DNA of 64,000 nucleotides. Source: Nonomuraea sp. SYSU D8015. GTDB taxonomy: Bacteria > Actinomycetota > Actinomycetes > Streptosporangiales > Streptosporangiaceae. Made by a program: the position numbers and the translations under genes. The notes beneath the pieces were generated by a model. That model did not search any database. It was given only the letters and a program-made list of their open reading frames with translations, and was not told the origin of the DNA. Location of the stretch: contig NZ_VJYI01000035.1 of the NCBI RefSeq assembly GCF_008065375.1, positions 18,635 through 82,634 on the forward strand, in the 5' to 3' direction. This document shows, one piece after another, positions 52,208 to 61,384 of this stretch (position 1 is its first letter; the number at the start of each line of letters is the position of its first letter).

Positions 52208-53989
52208 TCAGGCGGGGTGCCCGACGCTGACGGTGAGGGACTTCGTCGCCGTGCCCACGCTGTTGGTGGCCGAGACGGTGACCGTGTAGGTGCCGGGGAC
52301 CTGCGGGATTCCCGAGATCAGGCCGGTGTCCGTGTCGACCGTGAGTCCCTTCGGCAGGCCGTCGGCGGCGAACGACGTCGGCAGCGCGGTCGCGGTGATC
52401 AGGTGGTTGAAGACCTGACGCGCGGTGGCCGTGGCCTCGCCCGCGCTGGTGACCTGCGGCGCGACCGAGGCCGCGGGCGTGGCGGAGTCCAGGAAGCGCA
52501 GGTCCTTCACGTGCTCGTTGACGAACATCGGCACCATGTCCGGGGTCAGGTACCAGCGGGGCTTCTGCATCGTGTCGGCGATGACCGTGCCGTTGATCGC
52601 CAGGTTCTGGAAGGTGACGTTCTTGACGGGACGGTCCGCGTCGTAGCCGACGATGACCGACATGTTGGCGTTCTTGCCGTCGTACTTCAGGTTCCGGACG
52701 TACACGTCCTCGATGCCCCGGCCGGGCGCGGAGTTGTACCGGTTGGCCATGACCCGCAGGTTGATCAGCTGGCCCCAGCGGAAGTCCTCCACCCGCACGT
52801 CCTGGATGCGGACGTTGCGGATGAGGTTGCTGTCCCCGGTGTTCATGGCGAAGCAGCCCTGGTAGAGGATCTGGGGCTCGCGGTGGTCGAGGACGTCGAT
52901 GTTGCTGAAGACGATGTTCTCGATGACCTCGGGCTTCTCGGGGTTGCCGTGCGTGCCCATGTTGACCGGGTGCGCGACGTCGGCCCAGAGGATGGAGTCG
53001 CGTACGGTGACGTTGCGGGTGTCGCCGTAGTAGTCCCAGCGGTGGGCGTAGATGGCGATGCAGTCGTCGCTGTTGCGCATGAAGACGCCCTCGATCAGGA
53101 CGTCCTCGCTGCTGAACACGTCGATGCCGTCGCCCCACTGGCCGCTGCTGTAGGAGTGGAGGTTGCGGACGGTGACCTGCTTGGACTGGCCGATCGTGCA
53201 GGCGTAGCCGGTGCGCGGGTTGAGCACCATGATGCCGTCGATCTCGATGTTCTTGGAGAACGCCGCCGTGATGCCGCCGTCGGCGTTCCACAGGATGCCC
53301 CGGCCGAGCAGGCGGGCGTTCTCGACCTTGTTGAACTCGACCCGGGCCTTCAGCACCGCGCCGCCGGCCAGGTACACCGTCTTGCCGCTGGGCACCATCA
53401 GCACGTTGCCGGCGACGGTGTGCAGGCCGGGGCCGAAGTAGATGACGTCGGGCTCGCCCTGCTCGGGGCGCTGCGCCTCGATCGGGTTGGCGTGCAGCTG
53501 GAGGTTGTCGAAGATCTCGCCGTCGATCTCGATGGAGAGGTTGCGCGGCTCGGTGAGGCTGAAGCGCACGGTGTCGCCGGTCGCCTCGTGCTTGACGCCG
53601 TACGACAGCGGGCGGATCCGGGCGGAGCCGATCGCGCCCTTGGAGGAGGTGACCTCGACCTCGACGGTGCCGCTGAAGTCGAAGGTGGCGACCGAGGTGT
53701 TCCTGAGGATGCCCGCGCCGGTCTTCTCGTTGATCGTCTTCGTCTGGCCACGGAGGACAGGTACCGTTTGCCATTGACCGTGAGGGGTGCGGGCCTTGAC
53801 CGAGAAGCTCGCGTTGGTCGGGACCCCGGCGGGGACGGGGTACACGACCAGCCGGTCGGCCGCCTCGGGCCTCTCGTCGGCGTTCGCGGCGTCGGACACT
53901 GTGCTGACGAGGGAGTACGCGGCGGCGGTCGCGCCCGCGGCCTGGATGAAGGTGCGCCGGGTCAACCCGATGCCGTGGGGGTCGGTCAT
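52208..53989 (-). CDS. Secreted GH28-like parallel beta-helix glycosidase with Ig-like domain
   Basis: A 593-residue Tat-exported protein (LTRRTFIQAAG). Residues ~130-480 form a right-handed beta-helix; QWGDGIDVFSS and NSDDCIAIYAHRWD match the catalytic Asp-bearing strands of polygalacturonase-type GH28 enzymes. The C-terminus is a He_PIG Ig-like unit (LPKGLTVDTDTGLISGIPQVPG) as in the downstream gene. ATG at 53989 with AAGGA upstream. A LacI-type operator precedes it, so polysaccharide induction is likely. Confidence 0.85.
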   Translation of the reverse strand: MTDPHGIGLTRRTFIQAAGATAAAYSLVSTVSDAANADERPEAADRLVVYPVPAGVPTNASFSVKARTPHGQWQTVPVLRGQTKTINEKTGAGILRNTSVATFDFSGTVEVEVTSSKGAIGSARIRPLSYGVKHEATGDTVRFSLTEPRNLSIEIDGEIFDNLQLHANPIEAQRPEQGEPDVIYFGPGLHTVAGNVLMVPSGKTVYLAGGAVLKARVEFNKVENARLLGRGILWNADGGITAAFSKNIEIDGIMVLNPRTGYACTIGQSKQVTVRNLHSYSSGQWGDGIDVFSSEDVLIEGVFMRNSDDCIAIYAHRWDYYGDTRNVTVRDSILWADVAHPVNMGTHGNPEKPEVIENIVFSNIDVLDHREPQILYQGCFAMNTGDSNLIRNVRIQDVRVEDFRWGQLINLRVMANRYNSAPGRGIEDVYVRNLKYDGKNANMSVIVGYDADRPVKNVTFQNLAINGTVIADTMQKPRWYLTPDMVPMFVNEHVKDLRFLDSATPAASVAPQVTSAGEATATARQVFNHLITATALPTSFAADGLPKGLTVDTDTGLISGIPQVPGTYTVTVSATNSVGTATKSLTVSVGHPA

Positions 53990-54021
53990 GGGGGTTCCTT
54001 CGGAGTCGAGGGGCCGAGAAG

Positions 54022-54041
54022 CATAGAAACCGCTTTCTATG
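54022..54041. promoter_or_regulatory. LacI-family operator
   Basis: CATAGAAA and TTTCTATG, perfect 8-base arms around CCGC; the centre fits GAAAnCGnTTTC of LacI-type regulators. It lies 33 bases upstream of the GH28-like gene start. Confidence 0.6.
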
Positions 54042-54246
54042 GCTCGGCGTAGATATATCGCGGATGCCTCCACCGAGGGAACCGGGCAGGGCGGAACCTG
54101 CCCTCCCGAAATATTTCGGAGCATTAGGAGCAGAGGACCGCCCGGCTCGCCGCGCTGATCGGAGCTTGTCGTCGAGCAGCCCAAAACTAGGCATCCTCCC
54201 GCACGCCGACCGGCCGGAACCGCCGCATTCCGACGACACTGCTGCC

Positions 54247-54750
54247 ATGAACGCGCGTCACCGTGACCCGGGCAGCCTTCCGGAGCGGGTCGAGTTCGCG
54301 GGCGCCGTGTACGGCTCGCTGCTGGCGGCGTCCGTGGTGGCCGGCAGCGCGGTGGACGGCACGCCGATCTCGGCGGGGAACCTCGTGGTGGTGCTGCTCT
54401 GCACCGGCGTGGTGTTCTGGCTCGCCCACGTCTACGCCACGGTCGTGAGCAGCGGCATCCACCCTCTGACCTGGCAGCGGCTGGGCACGGCCTGCCGGCG
54501 GGACTGGCCGGTGGCCCAGGCCTCGTTCCCTCCCGCCGTGGCCGCCGCCTTCGCCTCGGCGTTCGGCATGTCCGACGTGGTCGCGACGTGGACGGCGATG
54601 GTCGTCGCGGTGGCCGGCCAGGTCGCCTGGGCCGTCGCGGCCGCCGTCACGGCCCGTTCCTCCGTACGGGTCGTGGTCGTCTTCGCGGTCGCCAACCTCG
54701 CACTGGGCGTGGCCATCGTCACGCTCAAGACCCTGGTAGCCCCTCACTGA
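54247..54750 (+). CDS. Four-segment membrane protein of unknown function
   Basis: A 167-residue protein with hydrophobic segments near residues 20-38, 46-66, 98-125 and 130-160. The central loop HPLTWQRLGTACRRDWPVAQASFPPA is conserved-looking, but no family is recognised. The ATG at 54247 has no clear ribosome site. Followed by the TPR gene 106 bases later. Confidence 0.7.
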   Translation: MNARHRDPGSLPERVEFAGAVYGSLLAASVVAGSAVDGTPISAGNLVVVLLCTGVVFWLAHVYATVVSSGIHPLTWQRLGTACRRDWPVAQASFPPAVAAAFASAFGMSDVVATWTAMVVAVAGQVAWAVAAAVTARSSVRVVVVFAVANLALGVAIVTLKTLVAPH

Positions 54751-54843
54751 CCACCCGGAATCCAGCACCGGATCGGGACCGCGGGGACGATCCGGAGCAG
54801 GGGTGGACAGAGCGGAAAAGTCAGGCTGAGCGGAACTGATCTC

Positions 54844-54849
54844 TATACT
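54844..54849 (+). promoter_or_regulatory. Leaderless -10 element of the TPR gene
   Basis: TATACT ends seven bases before the ATG at 54857, which has no ribosome site. Confidence 0.5.
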
Positions 54850-54856
54850 CCCGCCC

Positions 54857-55972
54857 ATGTCAGGATCACCCACGTCGCTCGACATCGCCTACAGCCTGCT
54901 CGAAGAGGGCAGGCTGATCGACGCCGAACAGCTCATGCTGAGGGAGTTGCAGGCCGCCGAGCAGAAGTACGGCCACGGGAGCCCGGAGTGGGCATCCGCC
55001 CAGTGCGACCTCGGCAACGTCCTGTTCAGCTCCCGTCAGTTCGACCGAGCCGTGGAGTGCTATCGCAGCGCCTGCTCCAGGCCGCCCGTCGGCGACCGGG
55101 AGGCGTACAAGGATCACCTGACGTACCGGCTCAATCTGGGCACCGTGCTCACCATGCTCGGCCGGCTCGACGACGCCGAGCACGAGCTGCGCCACAACCT
55201 CCAGGAGCGGCACGACTTCTACGGCCGTGAGCATCCCGGCTACGCCTTCTGTCTGGAGCCGCTGGCCGACGTCCTCCTCCGGCGCGGCGACGCCGGTCAG
55301 GCTCGCCAGGTCATCGAAGAGGCGATCGGCACCTACGGGCGCAACCGCCATGAGCGGATCGCCGGCGCGCTGGCGCTGCGGGCGGAGACCGGCCTGGTCG
55401 CGGCGTTGGAGTCGCACGTCGGCCCCGACCACCAGACGACGCTCAACGCCCTCTCCCACCTGGCGAACATCGGCCACGACGCCGGCGATCAGACGGGCCG
55501 GGTGGAGGCGATCCAGAAGGTGCTCGCCGCCTACGACCGGCAGGGCAGGCATGAGGACGCGCTCATGGCGACGCTCGGCCTGGCCATCGCCCAGGACAAC
55601 GCCGGCGACCCGGTCCAGGCGCTGCGGACGTACGCGGAGGCGCACACCCGGGCGGACGCCATCGGCCGTCACGACCTCCGCGCCCAGGTGCTGCGGAACT
55701 GGGGTCTGGCGCTGTCGGCGGCCGGCCACCCGGCCGAGGCGGAGCAACGCCTGCGCGAGGCCGTGGCCGAGGCCGATCTCGGGAACGACCCCGAGCTGCT
55801 CGGCCGCTCGCGGATCGCGCTCGGGCTCTTCCTGCAGCACGAGGAACGGCTGGCCGAGGCACAGCAGATGGTGGAGGCCGGGCTGCCGATGCTGGACGTC
55901 GCGCACCCCGACGCGATCACTGGTCGTAGCCACCTCGGTGCCATCGTGGCAGGCCGTTCCGGAACCGGCTGA
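54857..55972 (+). CDS. Tetratricopeptide-repeat protein
   Basis: A 371-residue helical-repeat protein with about eight TPR-like pairs (ASAQCDLGNVLFSSRQFDRAVECYRSAC, HLTYRLNLGTVLTMLGRLDDAEHELRHNL and so on). No catalytic or membrane region. Such proteins act as scaffolds; in actinomycetes they often stand beside secretion or defence loci. Here it precedes a WXG100-like pair by 237 bases, but co-transcription is not shown. Confidence 0.85.
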   Translation: MSGSPTSLDIAYSLLEEGRLIDAEQLMLRELQAAEQKYGHGSPEWASAQCDLGNVLFSSRQFDRAVECYRSACSRPPVGDREAYKDHLTYRLNLGTVLTMLGRLDDAEHELRHNLQERHDFYGREHPGYAFCLEPLADVLLRRGDAGQARQVIEEAIGTYGRNRHERIAGALALRAETGLVAALESHVGPDHQTTLNALSHLANIGHDAGDQTGRVEAIQKVLAAYDRQGRHEDALMATLGLAIAQDNAGDPVQALRTYAEAHTRADAIGRHDLRAQVLRNWGLALSAAGHPAEAEQRLREAVAEADLGNDPELLGRSRIALGLFLQHEERLAEAQQMVEAGLPMLDVAHPDAITGRSHLGAIVAGRSGTG

Positions 55973-56209
55973 TCCAGAGCGCTACCGCCGAGTTCCGCGG
56001 CCGGTTGTCCGCCGGGCGATAGGTCGACCACAGGGAGCCGAACTCCGCGCACCGTCAGCCTGCAATCCCCTCCCCTTGCGCTCCGGGCGTGCCAAGCCAC
56101 TCGCACCCTTCTGTACCACCCAGTTCACAACTGAAACGGCAGGGTCATCTCTTGGCAATAAAACGTACAGAGACTGGCCACAGAGTCACGTCTGCGGGAG
56201 GGGACCACG

Positions 56210-56611
56210 GTGGACATCGACCATTCGAGCATGGAGGGCAGCGGCAAGGCCATCCACACCGAGGGCGGCGAATTCGACCGGAGCGTCACCCGACTCCGCG
56301 CGCAGTTGGAACCCCTCATCGCCTACTTCGGCAATCCGGCGAGCGACGAAGCCGCCCAGATTTTCCGCAGGGGCAAGGACGGTCACCCCGGTTTCGACAG
56401 CGCCTATGAAGATCTGAGCACGGCCCTGCACAATCTCGGCGAGGCGTACAAGCACATCGGCTCCTCCGTCGTGGCCATGAGCAAGAACGTAGAAGCGGCC
56501 GACTGGGCCAGCATGGTCGACAAGAACGCATTCGTGAAGCACCTGGTCGAATTCGCCCAGCGTAAGGACGACGAGATCAGCGTGCCCACCACTCCGGTAG
56601 AGCGGGCCTGA
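56210..56611 (+). CDS. WXG100-like small protein
   Basis: A 133-residue helical-hairpin protein. IAYFGNPASDEAAQIFRRGKDGHPGFDSAYEDL resembles the turn region of WXG100/ESAT-6-like proteins, though the Trp is replaced by Phe-Gly-Asn. GTG start with GGGAGGGG upstream. Coupled with the next gene (13 bases). No ESX ATPase is in the window. Confidence 0.7.
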   Translation: MDIDHSSMEGSGKAIHTEGGEFDRSVTRLRAQLEPLIAYFGNPASDEAAQIFRRGKDGHPGFDSAYEDLSTALHNLGEAYKHIGSSVVAMSKNVEAADWASMVDKNAFVKHLVEFAQRKDDEISVPTTPVERA

Positions 56612-56624
56612 AAAGGAGGCGGAC

Positions 56625-57578
56625 ATGCCCATCGGGCTCGGGGCCAAGTTCGCTCTGGGTGGTATGGCCGGTGCCGGTCTGGCAGGGTTGCTCGCGCCCG
56701 AATTCCTGTTCGGCGTCTCCTACCTCGAAGGCGACCCGGACCGGATCCGCGAGGCGGCCGACGTCCTGGACGACATCGCCGATGCGATCGACAAGCACTT
56801 CCGGGAGGCGAACGCGGCCGCCGAGGCCGTCTGGCAGAAGAGCTCCGACCAAGCGGTCGACGAATTCAAGAAGTTCTGGAACGAGGAATTCGGCCCCGCG
56901 GTCCTCGCGGTCTCCCTCAAACACCGGGACGCGGCCAATGCCTGTCGGGCCTACGCCGACGTCATCGAGAAGATCAATCACGCGCTGAAGGTGCTGTGCT
57001 GGATCATGACGGTGGACATGATGTTCACCATCGGATACCAGGTGCTCACCTGGAAGCTCTTTCAGGCGATCATGAAGCGACAGGCGATCCTGCTCAGATT
57101 GACCGCGCACCGTTTCGTCACCCTGTTACTGCCCACCTTCTCCTACTGGGTCGCCGACAGCGTGGCGTACGCCACGGGCGAGGTGGTGCTGCCCCTGGGA
57201 CTCAACTACGCGGGCGGGATCAAGACGGACCAGTCCGGCAACGACGTCAGGTCGGCCGGCTACAACCTCACCGCGTTCCGCGAGCACTTCGTGGCGAACA
57301 TGGCCTTCGACGCGGTCGCCGATGGAGGGATGGCGCTGACGGCGAAGGTGCCGGGGCTGCGTACTGCCTCCACCAACATCCCCCTGCCGAACGGGATGAC
57401 GCTGAACAACGGGAGCTTCATCCCTCGGATGGCCGCCTCGACCACGTACTCGATGGTCTTGGACGCGCAGCACGGGGACAACCCCTTGCCTGGCTCGGAG
57501 CACGGGCTGACAAAGGAGGAGATGTACCAGAAGTTCCTCATCCACGGGACGCGCAGCCTCATCCCGCGGGTCAGGTGA
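56625..57578 (+). CDS. WXG100-type N-domain protein with membrane segments, possible toxin-like effector
   Basis: A 317-residue protein: an N-terminal Gly-rich hydrophobic stretch (about 5-28), a helical WXG100-like unit (IREAADVLDDIADAIDKHFREANAAAEAVWQKSSDQAVDEF), two hydrophobic segments at about 120-150 and 158-185, and a soluble C-terminal region after residue 200 of unknown fold (TASTNIPLPNGMTLNNGSF). Looks like an ESX/type VII-associated protein whose C-terminal domain could be an effector; no catalytic motif is recognised. AAAAGGAGG precedes the ATG. Confidence 0.65.
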   Translation: MPIGLGAKFALGGMAGAGLAGLLAPEFLFGVSYLEGDPDRIREAADVLDDIADAIDKHFREANAAAEAVWQKSSDQAVDEFKKFWNEEFGPAVLAVSLKHRDAANACRAYADVIEKINHALKVLCWIMTVDMMFTIGYQVLTWKLFQAIMKRQAILLRLTAHRFVTLLLPTFSYWVADSVAYATGEVVLPLGLNYAGGIKTDQSGNDVRSAGYNLTAFREHFVANMAFDAVADGGMALTAKVPGLRTASTNIPLPNGMTLNNGSFIPRMAASTTYSMVLDAQHGDNPLPGSEHGLTKEEMYQKFLIHGTRSLIPRVR

Positions 57579-57591
57579 ACGACCGAACCGC

Positions 57592-57615
57592 GGCCCGGTG
57601 TCGGCTACCGGGGCC
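57592..57615. terminator. Weak hairpin between convergent genes
   Basis: GGCCCGGT and ACCGGGGCC pair with one extra G around GTCGGCT, overlapping the YbaB stop. Confidence 0.35.
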
Positions 57616-57949
57616 GGCGAGGGTCACCCTGCCGATCGCCCTCGAGGTAGGGCCGCGTCACCTCCATGAGGCGGCGCGCCGCGTCCTCGGTCGCGCGCCG
57701 CGACAGATCCATGATCGCGTCAGCCAGCTCCTGCGAGCCCAGCCTCATCGCCCTGGGATCGATGTGCAGCGCGGTCAGCTGCCCCGAGGACGAGACCCGC
57801 ACCTTGATCTTGCCATCCGGACTCGCCGCCTGGCCGACCACCTCGCCGACCATGCCCATGACATCGGAGAACTCCGTGGAGTTCGCCTGGAACTCCGCCA
57901 TGAGCCGGTCGAGTCCGAGGTCCCCGGTGTGAAGATCGCGTTCCGCCAT
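57605..57949 (-). CDS. YbaB/EbfC-family DNA-binding protein
   Basis: A 114-residue nucleoid-associated-type protein: helix, three-stranded core with GKIKVRVSSSGQLTALHIDPRAMRLGSQELADAI, and a long C-terminal helix. YbaB-like proteins are regularly found beside WXG100 genes in actinomycetes; here it is convergent with the pair. It probably binds DNA as a dimer. Confidence 0.85.
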   Translation of the reverse strand: MAERDLHTGDLGLDRLMAEFQANSTEFSDVMGMVGEVVGQAASPDGKIKVRVSSSGQLTALHIDPRAMRLGSQELADAIMDLSRRATEDAARRLMEVTRPYLEGDRQGDPRRPR

Positions 57950-58111
57950 GAGGCATTATCCACCCATTAGTCACATAAGTTGCAGAATTTCTCCGACATC
58001 AGGAATCCAGGTCAGGCAACGGCACCTAGTGGCGCGATCATCGATCGATCGACGTGACCGGCTCGACCCGGCTGGGATCCGGCTCGCCTTGGCGATCCGC
58101 GCCGAGCAAGG

Positions 58112-58834
58112 TCAGCCGAGGGTTTCCTCCACGAGGTCGAGGAAGGCGCGGCCGGCGGCGACGCTGTCGGGCAGGCCGAGTGCGGCGAATCCACCGAGTA
58201 GCTGACGCAGAGTGGCGAGGTGGTCCTCCCAGGCCGCATCGGGCTCATAGGGGCCGCCGATGAACTCGATCATCCGGGCCGTCTCTGGTGAGCGGCGGAC
58301 GATCCGTTTGCCCGCGATCGGGACGAGCGCCAGACGCAACGCTCGGTGATCGGTGGGGCCCTTGGGAGTCGCCTGCTCGCGTTCGCCGGTGTCCAGCTGC
58401 TCGGAAAAGGTGGCCGAGAGACGGCCGAACCCTCGCCGGTCGAAGATGACGGTGCTGTCGGCAGGCCAGTTTGCCTGGGAGACCGGATGGATGTGCCAGT
58501 CGACCCAGAGAGGGAGCCCTTCGATGACGTACTGTCCGCTGATCGCCCTGGTGCCACGTGGGCCGTTGTGGCGGGCGTCGAAGGCGAGCACCAGTTTCCC
58601 GGGACCCGCGGGAAGACGGCCGGGTTCCGCGTAGTCGTCGAGGCATGCGTCATCCACGACTACGAGGAGGTCGATGTCGCTCCAGTCGTCGGCATGGCCG
58701 GCTCCGAGCGAGCCGACCAGGCCTGCGCCGGCTACGACCTGGTCGTCGTGGAGATCGGCGGTCGTCACGCTGAGCCAGCGGGACCGGATGTCGGCGAGCC
58801 GGGGAGCCCGTGGCCCGGTGCTTTCGGCGCTCAT
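58112..58834 (-). CDS. Nucleotidyltransferase-fold protein
   Basis: A 240-residue protein with the Pol-beta-type active site GSLGAGHADDWSDIDLLVV (about residues 41-59; Asp pair SDID) as in aminoglycoside adenylyltransferases and related enzymes, plus a helical C-terminal part. It could modify an antibiotic or another small molecule; the target is unknown. The start overlaps the stop of the iminopeptidase remnant (ATGA), so it once formed an operon with that gene. Confidence 0.8.
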   Translation of the reverse strand: MSAESTGPRAPRLADIRSRWLSVTTADLHDDQVVAGAGLVGSLGAGHADDWSDIDLLVVVDDACLDDYAEPGRLPAGPGKLVLAFDARHNGPRGTRAISGQYVIEGLPLWVDWHIHPVSQANWPADSTVIFDRRGFGRLSATFSEQLDTGEREQATPKGPTDHRALRLALVPIAGKRIVRRSPETARMIEFIGGPYEPDAAWEDHLATLRQLLGGFAALGLPDSVAAGRAFLDLVEETLG

Positions 58835-59400
58835 CGGAACCCGTCCGTCTCAGCAATCACCTGCGCCGCCATTTTGGTCCCTCCATGCCCCTCATCGACC
58901 ACTACCAGCTCACTGCCGGGCCAGTTCTTATGCAGTTCCCAAGCAGTCTCAAGGGGCCCGCTCACGTCGAGCTGCTCACGTGCGGCGGCCGGCAGGTTCT
59001 CCTCACGGTCCTGAACGGGTACGGCGTCGCGGAAGCGTTCCCACTCCTTCGGGAAGATCCGTCCAACGTCACGGGTGATCCACTCGATCTCCTTGCGGCG
59101 CCCCGCGGTGACCGAAACAGGATCAGCTCGCTAACGCGCTCCCGGTACTGCTGCGCGTAGGCCAGGCTCAGGGTCGAGCCCCCACGAGACCTCGAGCAAT
59201 TGCCATGTGTCGATGCTCAGGTGCCCACGCAGGAACTCCATGTCGGCGATGAGGTGCTGGGTGGCGTTGACCGACAGGTCGGTCTCCAGCAAACCGGCGT
59301 CCGGCGTGCTGCGACCGCACCCGCGCTGGTGGAACAGGACAACCCGCTGACCTCCCAGTAGATCTGATTACCGTCGGCCACCGGGTCGTCGTACTGAACG
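58831..59400 (-). pseudogene. Prolyl iminopeptidase, multiply damaged
   Basis: Pieces of one protein appear in order in different frames: DGNQIYWEVSG; LFHQRGCGRSTPDAG and NATQHLIADMEFLRGHLSID; then after a one-base shift STLSLAYAQQYRERVSELIL; then RRKEIEWITRDVGRIFPKEW and ERFRDAVPVQDREENLPAA; and finally WELHKNWPGSELVVVDEGHG before TGA. This is the prolyl iminopeptidase order (HGGPG and the Ser motif region lost or altered to EVSWG). Deletions and frameshifts make it non-functional. Confidence 0.8.
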
Positions 59401-59402
59401 CC

Positions 59403-59972
59403 TCACTGACCCACGCGACCGTCGATGCACTCCCGCAACAGATCCGCGTGGCCGCAATGTCGGGCGTACTCCTCGATCCGGTGCACCAGCAGCTCCCGGA
59501 CGGCGATGGCGTCCTTGCCCAGACGCACGCCCAGATCCGCATACTCGGCCAGCACGGCGTCGGTGGCCGCCTGCTCACGGGCCAGATCGGCGTATGCGGC
59601 CTCGACCACCGCCTCTTCGGCGACCGCTCCGTCGAAGTCGGCGTCGCGCGCGCCGTACAGCTTCGGTGGAGGGTCGCCAGGCAGGATCCAGCCGCGCCAA
59701 TCCCGCTCTACCTCGGCGAGGTGCCGGAGCAGGCCGAGCAGCGACATGGTCGACGGCGGCACCGACCGACGGGCCAGCTGTTCCGCGTTGAGACCCTCGC
59801 ATTTCATCAGCAGGGTCAGTCTGTAGTTCTTCAGGTAATCCTGCAGCGTCGCCAGCTCGCCATCCGGACTGACTCCGGTGTTGTCGCGGGGATCCTTATC
59901 CGGGTCTGCCCACATGTCTGGGTAGACGGTTGCCTGACTCCACCGTTGGGGTTGGTCGGTCACTCTGGCCAT
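59403..59972 (-). CDS. DinB-family (DUF664) putative mycothiol-dependent transferase
   Basis: A 189-residue four-helix-bundle protein. The metal-binding His pattern is visible as LLRHLAEVERDW (first His) and EEYARHCGHADLLRE (last two His), typical of DUF664/DinB proteins. Such proteins often use mycothiol to detoxify electrophiles; activity here is inferred. First gene of an operon with the iminopeptidase remnant and the nucleotidyltransferase gene. Confidence 0.88.
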   Translation of the reverse strand: MARVTDQPQRWSQATVYPDMWADPDKDPRDNTGVSPDGELATLQDYLKNYRLTLLMKCEGLNAEQLARRSVPPSTMSLLGLLRHLAEVERDWRGWILPGDPPPKLYGARDADFDGAVAEEAVVEAAYADLAREQAATDAVLAEYADLGVRLGKDAIAVRELLVHRIEEYARHCGHADLLRECIDGRVGQ

Positions 59973-60107
59973 TGTGGTTCTCGGTTATCCGGCTCGCCAT
60001 CGAATTTCCGCGCGATAACGCGATTTCCGCTGTTGCGCAGGTGGGCCTGCCGGGTAATGGTCCTTCTGTCGACCACACAGCCCCGGGCCACCACCCCCTC
60101 GTTGGTG

Positions 60108-61364
60108 TCATCGCCGGGATCGCCGCCCCACAGGGCCATCCTCTGCACTCTCCGTCCCCTGCGTCGCCTGCCCGGCCCGGGCCCGGAACCAGCCCATCGC
60201 GGGAGCCACGCTCGCCGCCAGGCCGAGGAGCCCGGCGATGGCCAGCCCTTGTTCGGGCCCCGCCCACTCCACGAGCGCGCCGCCCAGCAGGACGCCCAGG
60301 CCCTGGACGGCCACCAGTGCGGAGGAAGCCAGACCCACGGCCTGACCCCGCTGCGCGTTCGGGACGATGCGGACGAACTCGGCGTTCGCTGGGACGTGAT
60401 AAGCCGTCAGCATGCCGGTCAGCGCCCACAGCACCAGTACCGTGACGAAGCCGGGCCGCAGTGCGCTCACCACGAGCGGCGCGCTCGCCAGGACCGCCAT
60501 CGGCGCCATGAGCAGCAGCCTGGTGCGCTCCGGCACGAACGTGGTCACCACGAACATCCCGATCACGCACCCCACGGGCAGCGCCGCCATCATGATCCCC
60601 GCCTCTGTTGTTCCCAGGCCGAGCGCGTGCGCGTACGGCACGGCAATCGCCTCGGGGATGTTGTGGAAGGCGGCGAGCAGGGCCAGCCCCAACAGGCTGC
60701 GCAGCGACGGTGTGCCGGCGATGAGCCGCATCCCCGCCGTGGTGGACGACCACCATGAACGGCCGGGGCCGTCCCGGCCGGCCGCGGGGCGCGACCGGAC
60801 GAACAGGGCGGTGATGGCCGCGGCCGCGGCGAACGTGGCGGCGTCGAAGGCCAACGACACACCGGCCCCGGCCACGGCCACGACCACGCCGCCCACGGCG
60901 AACCCGACGAGGCTCATGACCTGCTGGGTGAGCTGGTTGATCGCGACGCCCGTCGAGTAGATCGCGGGGGGCAGGACGTCTGGCAACATCGCGATGCGGG
61001 CGGCCCGCGAGGGGGACTCCAGCAGGTGCGAGGCGAAGACCAGGACACCGATCAGCGGCAGTGGCACGCCGGGGACGGCCATGACGGCGACGAGGACGGT
61101 CCTCACCAGATCGCAGACGATCATCAGCTCGCGCCTGGGGTGACGATCCGCGAGCCAGCCGAGCAGCGGGCCGCCGAGCAGGGAGGGAACCAGCGTGAGC
61201 GCGTACAGGGCGGCGGTCAGCGCGGCGGAGCCGGTGCGCTCGTAGGCGAGCACGGCCAGCGCCACCCGGGCCACCTGATCGCCGGCTCTGGACAGCAGGG
61301 CCCCCGTCCACAACCCGCTGAACTCACCGACGGCGAACACCCGAAGGTAATCCGTCCGGCTCAC
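60108..61364 (-). CDS. MFS transporter downstream of heptad-repeat peptide gene
   Basis: A 418-residue major facilitator with about 12 segments; loop motif GWLADRHPRRELM after segment 2 and SHLLESPSRAARIAMLPDVL after segment 4 place it with MFS_3-type exporters. GTG at 61364 with GGAAAGGGCGG upstream. It lies 72 bases after the heptad-repeat peptide gene, separated by a hairpin, so may export the peptide or be controlled through it (inference). Confidence 0.9.
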   Translation of the reverse strand: MSRTDYLRVFAVGEFSGLWTGALLSRAGDQVARVALAVLAYERTGSAALTAALYALTLVPSLLGGPLLGWLADRHPRRELMIVCDLVRTVLVAVMAVPGVPLPLIGVLVFASHLLESPSRAARIAMLPDVLPPAIYSTGVAINQLTQQVMSLVGFAVGGVVVAVAGAGVSLAFDAATFAAAAAITALFVRSRPAAGRDGPGRSWWSSTTAGMRLIAGTPSLRSLLGLALLAAFHNIPEAIAVPYAHALGLGTTEAGIMMAALPVGCVIGMFVVTTFVPERTRLLLMAPMAVLASAPLVVSALRPGFVTVLVLWALTGMLTAYHVPANAEFVRIVPNAQRGQAVGLASSALVAVQGLGVLLGGALVEWAGPEQGLAIAGLLGLAASVAPAMGWFRARAGQATQGTESAEDGPVGRRSRR

Positions 61365-61384
61365 GCCCGCCCTTTCCTCGTGGT

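Noticed and set aside
49774..52230. 818-codon open frame antisense to the lyase-like gene
   Set aside because: Its sequence is dominated by R, G, A, P and V with no domain, as expected from the complement of GC-rich coding DNA; the opposite strand has signal peptide, domains and terminator.
51935..54052. 705-codon antisense frame over the GH28-like gene
   Set aside because: Same reason: low-complexity composition and no ribosome site, while the minus strand encodes a recognisable beta-helix enzyme.
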